NCBI RefSeq assembly: GCF_019891175.1
Contig: NZ_CP072600.1
Coordinates: 6,262,001-6,326,000, forward strand
Length of the DNA: 64,000 nt
Direction of reading: 5' to 3'
Source: Leptothermofonsia sichuanensis E412
Lineage (GTDB): Bacteria; Cyanobacteriota; Cyanobacteriia; Leptolyngbyales; Leptolyngbyaceae
The notes beneath the pieces were generated by a model. It saw only the letters and a program-made list of their open reading frames with translations. It made no database searches and was not told the DNA's origin. Every line of letters begins with the position of its first letter. Position 1 is the first letter of the stretch. Positions 46,815 to 54,821 of the stretch are shown here, piece by piece. The translations under genes and the position numbers were made by a program.

Positions 46815-46913
46815 CTGGTGGTTTGTCAACTTTGTGGTTGTGAGTCTGGGATCAAGAAGGGGTGATTATTTTTGGATTTTTAACCCACAAAATAATTCTT
46901 GATAAACCACTAG
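46815..46913. repeat. MITE-like element with IS630-like ends
   Basis: A 99-base element whose ends are inverted: left CTGGTGGTTTGTCAAC, and right, read inverted, CTAGTGGTTTATCAAG. The ends resemble the IS630-family termini at 58191 (GTAGTCTGTCAACTTTG). No coding sequence. A related single end is at 27137-27173. Confidence 0.7.
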
Positions 46914-47034
46914 AGCCAGTACAGAAATCGGATTTCTTCTACCGGATACCCAGGTTTTGTTGAATTTCTCACAAGAAACCCAATTTCCTGGAACTCTGAA
47001 CCGATACTCTAGTACATTTCAACCAGGATTGACA

Positions 47035-47406
47035 ATGACCAGTCAAGAGCCGGTAATTAAACTTTCGGACCTATCGGATGAGTCCTTGCTTGAAATCTGT
47101 AAAGCAGCGGACGTGATTGCCTGTGAGTGCCCTGGCTACCTGGCTCGCATACTGCGTCAGGTACGGACCTTTCGCCAGTACACCCTCGGCTGTATTGACC
47201 AGTTCCCCCAGGATCGAGAAACCCATTTGTGGCTGGCTCAGCGGGCAGAACAACTTGAGAAAATTCTCTGGGATACAACCGTTGAACTGATGTACAAGGA
47301 AGAACTGATTGACGATTCTCAACAGATATTGCTGAATAAGCTTTCAGCCAGAGCACGGGAAACCGCTCTGAAGCAAATTGGGCAAAGTCCCGACAACAGA
47401 CGTTAG
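47035..47406 (+). CDS. Small conserved helical protein
   Basis: 123 residues from ATG 47035. Helical pattern: DLSDESLLEICKAADVIACE, CPGYLARILRQVRTFRQYTL, and QRAEQLEKILWDTTVELMYK. Two cysteines (ACECPGYL) are notable. No family recognised, though similar small proteins occur in other cyanobacteria by my impression. An upstream in-frame extension is unsupported. Co-directional with the metallophosphoesterase, 124 bases later. Confidence 0.65.
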   Translation: MTSQEPVIKLSDLSDESLLEICKAADVIACECPGYLARILRQVRTFRQYTLGCIDQFPQDRETHLWLAQRAEQLEKILWDTTVELMYKEELIDDSQQILLNKLSARARETALKQIGQSPDNRR

Positions 47407-47530
47407 GTCGGTGTGTGTGAGGAGAGAGGAGAGACGAGGCAGGAGACAGAGATTGTTGGTTGTTGGTTGTTAAGCCCCTCATCCGGGCGATCGTCTTTTA
47501 TGCTGGAAGGGTTGATAACAGACTTCGGGC

Positions 47531-48565
47531 ATGAGTGAGCGGCCAGGGGATATTTCCCAAACCATTTCCAGTGAGATGACATATGCTTCCAGTCGGGTGG
47601 CCGATGCACCGATTCTGCTTGCACGGGCAATTAAAATTGCTGTTGTGGGGGATGTCCACAACCAGTGGGATGCCGATGACGAAATGGCTCTACGTCATCT
47701 CGGGGTAGACCTGGTTCTGCTGGTTGGAGATTTTGGGAATGAATCGATTGAGATTGTGCAGCAGATTGCCCGTCTTTCCCTGCCAAAGGCGGTTGTGCTG
47801 GGGAACCATGATGCCTGGTACACGGCAACACCCTGGGGAGTGAAGCATTGCCCCTACGATCGCCGCATGGAAGACCGGGTACAACAGCAGCTTGATCTCC
47901 TCGGAGATGCCCATGTTGGCTATGGCAGGCAAGAGTTTCCCAAGCTGGGGGTGACCGTGGTGGGTGGGCGACCCTTTAGTTGGGGCGGCTCCGAGTGGAA
48001 AAATGCCGAGTTTTACCAATCGCGGTTTGGAGTTAGCAGTTTTTCGGAATCCGCTGCTCGAATTGCCGAAGCCGCCAGCCATGCTGAATCAGATACCATC
48101 CTTTTTCTGGGGCACTGTGGTCCTTCAGGGCTGGGCGATCGCCCGGAAGACCCCTGTGGGCGGGACTGGCAACCCCTCGGTGGCGATCATGGTGACCCTG
48201 ACCTGGCAGAGGCGATCGCTCAGACGCGGCGCTCCGGCAAAAAAGTACCTCTGGTCGCCTTTGGGCACATGCACCACCAGCTTCGACATACCAGACAGCA
48301 TCTCCGGACACCGATCGTCGCCAGCCCAGAGGGTACCGTTTACGTCAACGCCGCCAGTGTGCCCCGGATTGTGCATCAGGGCAGGGAATGCCTGCGAAAT
48401 TTTACCCTGGTCACGCTCCAGAATAGCGTTGTGCTCCAGGTTTCCCTGGTTTGGATGAATCAAGCTTTCGATCTCCATTCAGAAAAGGTGTGGTATCGCC
48501 GACCGGATGACCCCTCTCAGACTGAACAGAACCAGGCTTTACCCGCGTCAGTCCAACTGCCCTGA
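47531..48565 (+). CDS. Metallophosphoesterase (TIGR04168 type)
   Basis: 344 residues. Calcineurin-like motifs: IAVVGDVHNQWD, LLVGDFGNES, VLGNHDAWY, ILFLGHCGPSGL and LVAFGHMHHQLRHT. It also has the family-specific GGRPFSWGGSEWKN and RDWQPLGGDHGDPDL, which match TIGR04168. The protein is cytosolic by appearance; substrate unknown. Convergent with the glycosyltransferase, with 35 bases between stops. Confidence 0.93.
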   Translation: MSERPGDISQTISSEMTYASSRVADAPILLARAIKIAVVGDVHNQWDADDEMALRHLGVDLVLLVGDFGNESIEIVQQIARLSLPKAVVLGNHDAWYTATPWGVKHCPYDRRMEDRVQQQLDLLGDAHVGYGRQEFPKLGVTVVGGRPFSWGGSEWKNAEFYQSRFGVSSFSESAARIAEAASHAESDTILFLGHCGPSGLGDRPEDPCGRDWQPLGGDHGDPDLAEAIAQTRRSGKKVPLVAFGHMHHQLRHTRQHLRTPIVASPEGTVYVNAASVPRIVHQGRECLRNFTLVTLQNSVVLQVSLVWMNQAFDLHSEKVWYRRPDDPSQTEQNQALPASVQLP

Positions 48566-48599
48566 CTCAATGGTTCATTTAATTGCCATCTCATTTTAT

Positions 48600-50084
48600 T
48601 TAATTGCCATCCTTCAATTGTTGAATCGCGGACTGAATCACCGCTGCTGCCTGCTGGTTACCTGTTGCCTGCTGGCAATCGCACTCTGTTTGCAGGAACA
48701 TCACCAGTTCCGCCAGACGTTGATCTAACTGGTCAATATCGCCTTCCATCATGGCGGTTAGCCAGACTTCTTGCGCGGCTTCCAGCAATCCCTGCAACAG
48801 CAACATCAAACCCAAATACCAGTAACCAGTCTGATGGGCGGCTTCTGTCTGAACCATCTGCTGGTAAAGGAGGGCTGCCTGACTGTACTGCCCATCAAGA
48901 TATGCCTGGTAAGCCGCTTGCTGGAGCGACCATGGCTGACTGGCTGATTCAGGCAAGACAACGGTTGCTCCGCTTCTCTGATTGATCAGCTCCTGTAACC
49001 ACTCGATCCATTCCCCCGCCCGGACTGTCCAGTTATAGGTGGCATTTACAAAATGGATTTGTTGCCGCAGATGTTGCTCTGTCCTGTCTATGGCGGAGCC
49101 AACGCAGGACTGTAGAACATCCACCAACTGATTGACAAAATCGTCCTTAAACGTTTCCCAATTGCCGGTTACGGGTATCAGGCGACCAAAACCGGCACAG
49201 GTTTCTGGTAATGCCCCCAGTTCGCTGGTTACCACCTGACAGCCGCTCGCCATTGCCTCCATGACGGCAATGCATGAGGTTTCTGCAAAGGTGTTGGGGT
49301 ATGCCAGGGCAGTTGCAGTTTGCAGATAGTCAGCGAGGGCTGGTTGTGAGACAGAACCGATGTACTCAACTCCCTCCATTTGCCGACACTGCTGGTAGAG
49401 TGGTTCATAATCTGTATCCGCCATGTTGTAGACCTTCATACTGGAAAACACCTGCAAAACCGTACCTGGCACTGCCTTACAAATGCGGGGAAACACCTCC
49501 AGTAAAATGTCAAGCCCCCGAAAGGGAGTGCTGGTATAAGCCAGAACAGGTGGTTGGGTTTTCTGAGCCAGAATCGGGGACGACGGGGGGAAGCGATCGC
49601 GAAACGCTGGACTGATGGCATTGCGCAACACACGCATCTGGCTCAGATCAATCCCAAAATGATGGTGATACTGGTCGCGCTGCCAGTCACTCACAAGGGC
49701 GATGCCATCATAAACCTGCTGTTCTTCCCGATCCAGTAAGCCCTGCATAAAAGGCTGGTTATGGGCATGTCCACTCCAGAGAATGAGTTTTGTGGCTGGA
49801 TTCAGCACCTGTTTCATTGACTGACCCTCACCTGCCATATTCACCACCACCAGGACATCAAACGACTGTCGAATTTCAGGAGACAGTTCATAAAATGGCA
49901 GGCACATCACCCCCCGTGACCATCCCGGTGTGGTTGTTTTGTTGAGTAAAAAGACCTCCTGTTGCTGCTTGACCAGCGCCTCCGCCAGATAGCACAGCGC
50001 AGACGATGAGCCACCCAAAGGTTTTTGATAAGCTGTGTCAATCGTGTAGTCGTAGTCGATTGTATCCAGGAATGCAATCCGCAT
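48600..50084 (-). CDS. Glycosyltransferase family 4-like with TPR-like C-terminus
   Basis: 494 residues. N-terminal half: MRIAFLDTIDYDY, GGSSSALCYLAEALVKQQQE, and a GT-B donor domain with YIGSVSQPALADYLQTATAL and NTFAETSCIAVMEAMASGC, including the conserved Glu. After about residue 385 a helical region of TPR type follows (YQAYLDGQYSQAALLYQQMV, TGYWYLGLMLLLQGLLEAAQ). The donor and acceptor are unknown. Its 5' end abuts the heptamer repeat tract at 50085-50191. Confidence 0.88.
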   Translation of the reverse strand: MRIAFLDTIDYDYTIDTAYQKPLGGSSSALCYLAEALVKQQQEVFLLNKTTTPGWSRGVMCLPFYELSPEIRQSFDVLVVVNMAGEGQSMKQVLNPATKLILWSGHAHNQPFMQGLLDREEQQVYDGIALVSDWQRDQYHHHFGIDLSQMRVLRNAISPAFRDRFPPSSPILAQKTQPPVLAYTSTPFRGLDILLEVFPRICKAVPGTVLQVFSSMKVYNMADTDYEPLYQQCRQMEGVEYIGSVSQPALADYLQTATALAYPNTFAETSCIAVMEAMASGCQVVTSELGALPETCAGFGRLIPVTGNWETFKDDFVNQLVDVLQSCVGSAIDRTEQHLRQQIHFVNATYNWTVRAGEWIEWLQELINQRSGATVVLPESASQPWSLQQAAYQAYLDGQYSQAALLYQQMVQTEAAHQTGYWYLGLMLLLQGLLEAAQEVWLTAMMEGDIDQLDQRLAELVMFLQTECDCQQATGNQQAAAVIQSAIQQLKDGN

Positions 50085-50191
50085 AGAGGGGTGAGGGGTG
50101 AGGGGTGAGAAGTGAGGAGTGAGAAGTGAGAAGTGAGGAGTGAGGAGTGAGAAGTGAGGAGTGAGGAGTGAGGAGTGAGGAGTGAGGAGAT
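50085..50191. repeat. Heptamer tandem repeats (GTGAGGA/GTGAGAA)
   Basis: About 15 copies of the 7-base unit GTGAGGA, GTGAGAA or GTGAGGG, starting directly upstream of the glycosyltransferase start codon at 50084. Similar units recur at 51603-51622. This is the STRR type described for filamentous cyanobacteria; its location suggests an effect on the glycosyltransferase promoter or leader. Confidence 0.9.
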
Positions 50192-50460
50192 TGTTGAAAA
50201 CCTCAAGATAATAACTCTTTCTCTATTCCAGACTCACCACGACAAAGTTGACAGCCTGCCAGACTGGAATGGAGGTTTAGAGGCTCTGCCTCCAGTGCAC
50301 CTGGAAAGCAGTTCCGCTTTGAACAAGAAGCCGTTAGTTGTGATATCGATTTAAACCGAGGATGAAGCAGATACCCAATTGGACGCTTTGTGCCGTGGGG
50401 CTTCTACAATTTCTCCCTCACCCTGAAAAAATACCAAAGGCCAACTCTCACCTTCCTTCC

Positions 50461-50976
50461 ATGACTCAAACAACTCCTCAAATCTGCCTGCGTTCAGCTA
50501 CACAAACTGATATACCGGTTCTATTTCGGCTGATAAAAGCACTGGCAGATTATGAAAAGCTGACCCATGCTGTCACCGGCAATGAAGTCCTATTGCAGGA
50601 ACATCTATTTGGATCACGTCCCTATGCGGAAGCAGTTTTAGCCGAATATGGGGGAGAGGCAGCCGGTTTTGCCTTGTTTTTCTATAACTACTCCACCTTC
50701 CTGACCAGGCCGGGAATTTACCTGGAAGACCTGTTTGTCTTACCGGGGTATCGGCGGCAGGGAATCGGCAAAGCGCTATTAACCTATCTGGCACAAAGAG
50801 CAATGGCTGAAGGCTGTGGCAGGCTGGAATGGAGTGTCCTGGACTGGAACGAACCTGCCATTTGCTTTTACAACCGTATAGGGGCAGATGTGCTTCCTGA
50901 CTGGCGTATTTGCCGGGTTACAGGGGATGCCCTGATTAATCTGGCAAATCCAGGAGGTGACACCCTGGATTCCTGA
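50461..50976 (+). CDS. GNAT acetyltransferase (diamine/spermidine N-acetyltransferase-like)
   Basis: 171 residues from ATG 50461. LRSATQTDIPVLFRLIKALA at the N-terminus, then IYLEDLFVLPGYRRQGIGKA and LLTYLAQRAMAEGCGRLEWS, the arrangement of SSAT/thialysine acetyltransferases. DWNEPAICFYNRIGAD completes the motif. The frame extends upstream to 50362 without support. Monocistronic by context. Confidence 0.9.
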   Translation: MTQTTPQICLRSATQTDIPVLFRLIKALADYEKLTHAVTGNEVLLQEHLFGSRPYAEAVLAEYGGEAAGFALFFYNYSTFLTRPGIYLEDLFVLPGYRRQGIGKALLTYLAQRAMAEGCGRLEWSVLDWNEPAICFYNRIGADVLPDWRICRVTGDALINLANPGGDTLDS

Positions 50977-51016
50977 AAAATCTGTTCAGACAGCTTCATT
51001 GTTGGCAAGACAGCAC

Positions 51017-51110
51017 TATAGCCCTTTTCAAGGGTGTGAAGTACAGTGGGGTGCGGAGCACCCCACTGTACTTCACACTCCCGTACTTTACTCAATTGAA
51101 AAACGCTATA
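51017..51110. repeat. MITE-like palindromic element with 21-bp perfect arms
   Basis: 94 bases. Terminal segments TATAGCCCTTTTCAAGGG and, inverted, TATAGCGTTTTTCAATTG match at 14 of 18 bases. Inside is a perfect 21-base inverted repeat (51034-51054 and 51058-51078) around a GGA loop; its arms contain GAAGTACAGTGGGGTGC. The terminal segment recurs alone at 43893-43914. Confidence 0.8.
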
Positions 51111-51150
51111 TGCTAAGGATCGTGGATAAAAAATAAACCGAAAAAATTAG

Positions 51151-51236
51151 GGCTTTACCCCAGAGACACAGAGGACACTGACAAATTGCTCTGGATTCTC
51201 CGTGCCTCTGGGGTGAAATTTCAGGTTATAAAATCC
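51151..51236. repeat. CACAGAG-type palindromic repeat, copy 4
   Basis: Left arm GGCTTTACCCCAGAGACACA, right arm TCCGTGCCTCTGGGGTGAAA, ending TTTCAGGTTATAAAATCC. It has the same ends as copy 3. It lies 40 bases after the MITE-like element, upstream of the small gene at 51393. Confidence 0.8.
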
Positions 51237-51392
51237 CGATTCCTAAGAGTTGCTCAACAGTCAGTGAGCCTGACTCAGATACAGAACTTCCTGAGATCTC
51301 CAGCATCTCCAACATTCAGGAGATCCGAGTCTATTGTTCCGTGTCATTTGCTCAATCATCTGCTAACGGTTAAGCCATCAGGAGAGAGTGCT

Positions 51393-51599
51393 ATGTCTAT
51401 CTGGGTAAATGAACAACTGGATCCATCTGGGATCCTCTATTCCTGTATTGCCTGCTGTAATGAAGAGATGGCACAGGAATGCCACCAATCTTTTCAAGAG
51501 CGGTTAACTGAACAGCAGCGATCGGAGGGTTGGATTGCCCGCCTGCGAACGGTCGAATCCTGGGATGAAGTTCCAGCAAACGCTCTCAAGTTGGACTAG
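51393..51599 (+). CDS. Small conserved cysteine-containing protein
   Basis: 68 residues from ATG 51393, with CAGGAGAGAG upstream. Contains SGILYSCIACCNEEMAQECH, with four cysteines, then QERLTEQQRSEGWIARLRTV. A metal-binding role is possible but unproven. I do not recognise a family. The frame is open upstream to 51186 through the repeat region, which I consider non-coding. Confidence 0.65.
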   Translation: MSIWVNEQLDPSGILYSCIACCNEEMAQECHQSFQERLTEQQRSEGWIARLRTVESWDEVPANALKLD

Positions 51600-51709
51600 G
51601 GGGTGAGGAGTGAGGAGTGAGAAGTTGTTGGGGAAAAGGGGAGGGGGGGATTCATAATTGCGAACGTTCAACACTCAATTCCGATCGCTCAATACTCAAC
51701 GTTCCCCTC

Positions 51710-52798
51710 TCACCCTGATTGCCTGGGCAGTCGCATTGGCTTGGGTTGCAGGGGGCTGAGGATCTGATTCAACCGACGCAATTGTTCTTCGGTGCCCATA
51801 CAGATGAGTTGATCGCCGTCCATTAATACTGTGTCGGCGTTGGGACCACTGATCAGCGTCCCATCAATGCGGCGGATTGCCAGAATTAATGCACCAGACT
51901 GCGATCGCAACCTGGCATCTCGAAGAGTTTCTCCCACATGAACACAGGCACTGGCATCCAGCCGGAACTCTTCCATATAAAAAGTGCGGTCAGTTCCAGT
52001 CAGGATGCCCTCTACAAAGTCCATCACCTGGGGACGGAGGGCAGCAGCAGCCATGCGCTTGCCACCTGTAATGTAAGGAGAAATGACTGCATCTGCCCCG
52101 GCACGCTGGAGTTTCTGTTGGGCTTCCTCATTGCTGGCACGGGCGATCGCCCGAATGTTGGGATTCAGTGTTTTTGCAGAGAGCACCGTGTAAAGATTTT
52201 CAGCATCAGAGGGTAAGGCTGCAATGATGCAGGTTGCCCGTTCTATCCCAAGCTTGAGCAATGTTTCATCCAACGTTGCATCTCCCTGAAATGCCTTAAA
52301 GCCAAGCTCACCTGCAATTTGAACTGGCTCAGGATGGGAGTCGGCAACCACAAAGTTTACCCCTTCTGCCTGAAATTCAAGGGCAATCTGGCGTCCCATA
52401 CGACCGAATCCGCAAATGATGTAGTGACCAGAAAGAGATTTCATTAGTCGTTGAAATTGACGCAGCCGCAATCCTTCTTGAAAGTATCCCTGAATCAGGG
52501 CTTCTGTAAATCGGTTCGCCATGTAGCCAATACTGATCAGTCCCATCAAGATGAGACTCATGGTGAATAGCCGACCGCGATCGCCCAGTATATCTACCTC
52601 CAGAAAACCCACGGTTGCCAGAGTAATCATGGTCATATAAGCGGCATCCACCCAGCGCCAGCCTTCCACCAGGTGATACCAGACTGTTCCGATCCAAAAC
52701 ACACCAATCAGTGAAATAAACCCGCCCGTCAACTCCTGCTGGATTCGCCGGCGCTGCTCAAGCCTCAATGGAACAGGGGATAATTTATCGCTACTCAC
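51710..52798 (-). CDS. Potassium channel with TrkA/RCK domains
   Basis: 362 residues. Two transmembrane helices frame a pore loop: FISLIGVFWIGTVWYHL, pore ITLATVGFLEV, then LFTMSLILMGLISIGYMAN. A TrkA-N (RCK) domain follows: HYIICGFGRMGRQIALEF, SHPEPVQIAGELGFKAFQGD and ISPYITGGKRMAAAAL, then a TrkA-C domain (LRDARLRSQSGALILAI). The filter has TVGF, but Leu replaces the usual following Gly. Possibly ligand-gated by nucleotides. Its start lies inside a CTCACAT repeat. Confidence 0.9.
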   Translation of the reverse strand: MSSDKLSPVPLRLEQRRRIQQELTGGFISLIGVFWIGTVWYHLVEGWRWVDAAYMTMITLATVGFLEVDILGDRGRLFTMSLILMGLISIGYMANRFTEALIQGYFQEGLRLRQFQRLMKSLSGHYIICGFGRMGRQIALEFQAEGVNFVVADSHPEPVQIAGELGFKAFQGDATLDETLLKLGIERATCIIAALPSDAENLYTVLSAKTLNPNIRAIARASNEEAQQKLQRAGADAVISPYITGGKRMAAAALRPQVMDFVEGILTGTDRTFYMEEFRLDASACVHVGETLRDARLRSQSGALILAIRRIDGTLISGPNADTVLMDGDQLICMGTEEQLRRLNQILSPLQPKPMRLPRQSG

Positions 52799-52846
52799 AT
52801 TTAGTACTGCTCACATTTATTTCCACTCACATATTGCTACTCACAT
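52794..52846. repeat. CTCACAT short tandem repeat at the channel start
   Basis: Four copies of CTCACAT at about 52794, 52810, 52826 and 52840, spaced 14-16 bases. The first contains the start codon of the potassium-channel gene on the minus strand, so unit number could change its leader. Confidence 0.7.
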
Positions 52847-53584
52847 AGTGGATCTCATACCATTTTGGATTTGCGATTTTAGATTGCATAGCATGGGGTT
52901 AGGGGACAGGGAACAGGATGAAAAAGACCGGACGATGGCTAATTTCTCCTGACTCTCATGGCTATTGCTATAAAAGCCCCACGGCGCAAAGTACTCAATT
53001 GAGTATCCGCTTCATCTTCTGTATTAAATCGGTATGAGTAAAATCAGAGACTGATCAGGATAGACCAACTCAACAGACTGATTCAACAGACCCGCTCACC
53101 CATCGATTTAGATTCACGGTAGATCAAGCATCCTGTTTTGACAGGGCTGAAGAATGTAACGAATAAGCAATATAACTAACCCTCATTTAATGAAGAAATA
53201 TTTCATAATGTGTAGATTTTGCGGTAAATCCGCTGAAAACGTTAGTAGTGACTCAATCAGACCTCAAACCTTGAAATCCTTGAGAATAGAAACTTTTCAA
53301 GATATTTCCATCAATTTTTTCCATATTAACTTTACAAAAATAAACAAATTAAACAGCTTATCTTCTTTAAAGAATTTTTGATATTTCAATCTGGATGGGC
53401 ACTGCGGCTGTTTCGAAACCCGCCCCCAATGTAAACATTTACTGCAATAGACTTAATAAATATTTACGAAAATTGCTGGAAAAACAAAAACGAATGTAAA
53501 TAATATGAGGCAAGGTAAGTATTTACCTGATTCATCATTTTTGGCTACGGATTTTCCTGTAGTTCTACGCACTCATCAAATACT
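52847..53584 (+). promoter_or_regulatory. psbA upstream region
   Basis: About 740 bases, very AT-rich near the gene, between the channel and psbA. A possible promoter has TTGCTG at 53473-53478 and TAATAT at 53501-53506, but spacing is 22 bases, so this is a weak call. AT-rich tracts upstream are typical of light-regulated psbA genes. A short open frame at 53190-53381 is not supported. No ribosome-binding site precedes psbA. Confidence 0.35.
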
Positions 53585-54667
53585 ATGACTACAACCCTTC
53601 AAAGACGCGAAAGCGGCAGTACATGGGATCGGTTTTGTGAGTGGGTCACCAGCACCGACAACCGCGTTTATGTGGGCTGGTTCGGTGTCATCATGGTTCC
53701 CACCCTGCTGACTGCCACCATCTGCTTCATTATCGGTTTCATCGCAGCTCCCCCTGTGGACATCGATGGTATCCGTGAGCCTGTTTCTGGCTCTCTGCTG
53801 TATGGCAACAACATCATCTCCGGTGCGATCGTTCCTTCTTCTAATGCGATCGGTCTGCACCTGTATCCCATCTGGGAAGCGGCTTCTCTGGATGAATGGC
53901 TGTACAACGGTGGTCCTTACCAGTTGATTGTGCTCCATTTCCTGATCGGCATTTTCTGCTGGATGGGTCGTCAGTGGGAACTCAGCTACCGCCTCGGTAT
54001 GCGCCCCTGGATCTGTGTTGCTTACAGTGCTCCCGTGTCTGCTGCAACGGCTGTGTTCCTGATCTACCCCATCGGACAGGGTTCTTTCTCTGATGGTATG
54101 CCCCTCGGCATTTCAGGAACCTTCAACTTCATGTTTGTGTTCCAGGCTGAGCACAACATCCTGATGCACCCCTTCCACATGCTGGGAGTTGCTGGTGTGT
54201 TTGGTGGCAGCCTGTTCTCTGCGATGCACGGTTCTCTGGTGACTTCCTCTCTGGTGCGTGAAACCACCGAGAATGAGTCTCAGAACTATGGCTATCGGTT
54301 TGGACAGGAAGAGGAAACCTACAACATTGTGGCTGCTCACGGCTACTTTGGTCGTCTTATCTTCCAATATGCTTCCTTTAACAACAGCCGTGCCCTGCAC
54401 TTCTTCCTGGGTGCCTGGCCTGTAGTTTGCATCTGGTTTACTGCTCTGGGCATCAGCACGATGGCGTTTAACCTGAACGGGTTCAACTTCAACCAGTCTG
54501 TGCTGGATTCTCAGGGACGGGTCGTCAATACCTGGGCTGATGTGCTGAACCGCTCTAACCTGGGTATGGAAGTGATGCACGAGCGGAATGCTCACAACTT
54601 CCCCCTTGACCTGGCCAGCGGCGAAGCTACCCCCGTTGCTCTGCAAGCTCCTGCAATCAACGGTTAA
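53585..54667 (+). CDS. psbA: Photosystem II D1 protein
   Basis: 360 residues, full family length. Photosystem II reaction-centre D1, which binds P680, pheophytin, QB and the Mn4CaO5 cluster. Key residues are present: Tyr161 (TyrZ), Asp170, Glu189, His190, His198, His215, Ser264, His272, His332, Glu333, His337, Asp342 and Ala344 at the processing site, followed by a 16-residue tail. Residue 130 is Gln and residue 126 is Trp where most D1 have Tyr; residue 282 is Cys, where Gly is usual. Gly80, Phe158 and Thr286 exclude the microaerobic D1' type. A strong terminator follows. Confidence 0.98.
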   Translation: MTTTLQRRESGSTWDRFCEWVTSTDNRVYVGWFGVIMVPTLLTATICFIIGFIAAPPVDIDGIREPVSGSLLYGNNIISGAIVPSSNAIGLHLYPIWEAASLDEWLYNGGPYQLIVLHFLIGIFCWMGRQWELSYRLGMRPWICVAYSAPVSAATAVFLIYPIGQGSFSDGMPLGISGTFNFMFVFQAEHNILMHPFHMLGVAGVFGGSLFSAMHGSLVTSSLVRETTENESQNYGYRFGQEEETYNIVAAHGYFGRLIFQYASFNNSRALHFFLGAWPVVCIWFTALGISTMAFNLNGFNFNQSVLDSQGRVVNTWADVLNRSNLGMEVMHERNAHNFPLDLASGEATPVALQAPAING

Positions 54668-54688
54668 TTGTAAAGCACGCTTCAGCTG

Positions 54689-54724
54689 GAAAGCGTCCCC
54701 GAAAGGGGACGCTTTCTGCTTTTT
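54689..54724 (+). terminator. Strong terminator of psbA
   Basis: Perfect 12-base stem GAAAGCGTCCCC / GGGGACGCTTTC with a GAAA tetraloop, followed by TGCTTTTT. It begins about 21 bases after the psbA stop. Confidence 0.95.
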
Positions 54725-54821
54725 ATCCTGCCGTATTATAAAAATATCTTGTTCGCGAGCTATACCACTTCTCCTGTGAACATCTCCTATCCCCCATCCC
54801 CACTGTTATATCATCCGTCCT

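Noticed and set aside
49907-50206. Open frame across the heptamer tract
   Set aside because: Its sequence is repeated SLLTSHS-type peptides created by the DNA repeat, not a gene.
15506-51236. CACAGAG palindromes as CRISPR or riboswitch
   Set aside because: Copies are far apart and palindromic rather than arrayed, and are not upstream of related genes.
53190-53381. Open frame of 63 codons upstream of psbA
   Set aside because: Very AT-rich, composition unlike the neighbours, no start signal and no similarity; probably part of the psbA regulatory region.
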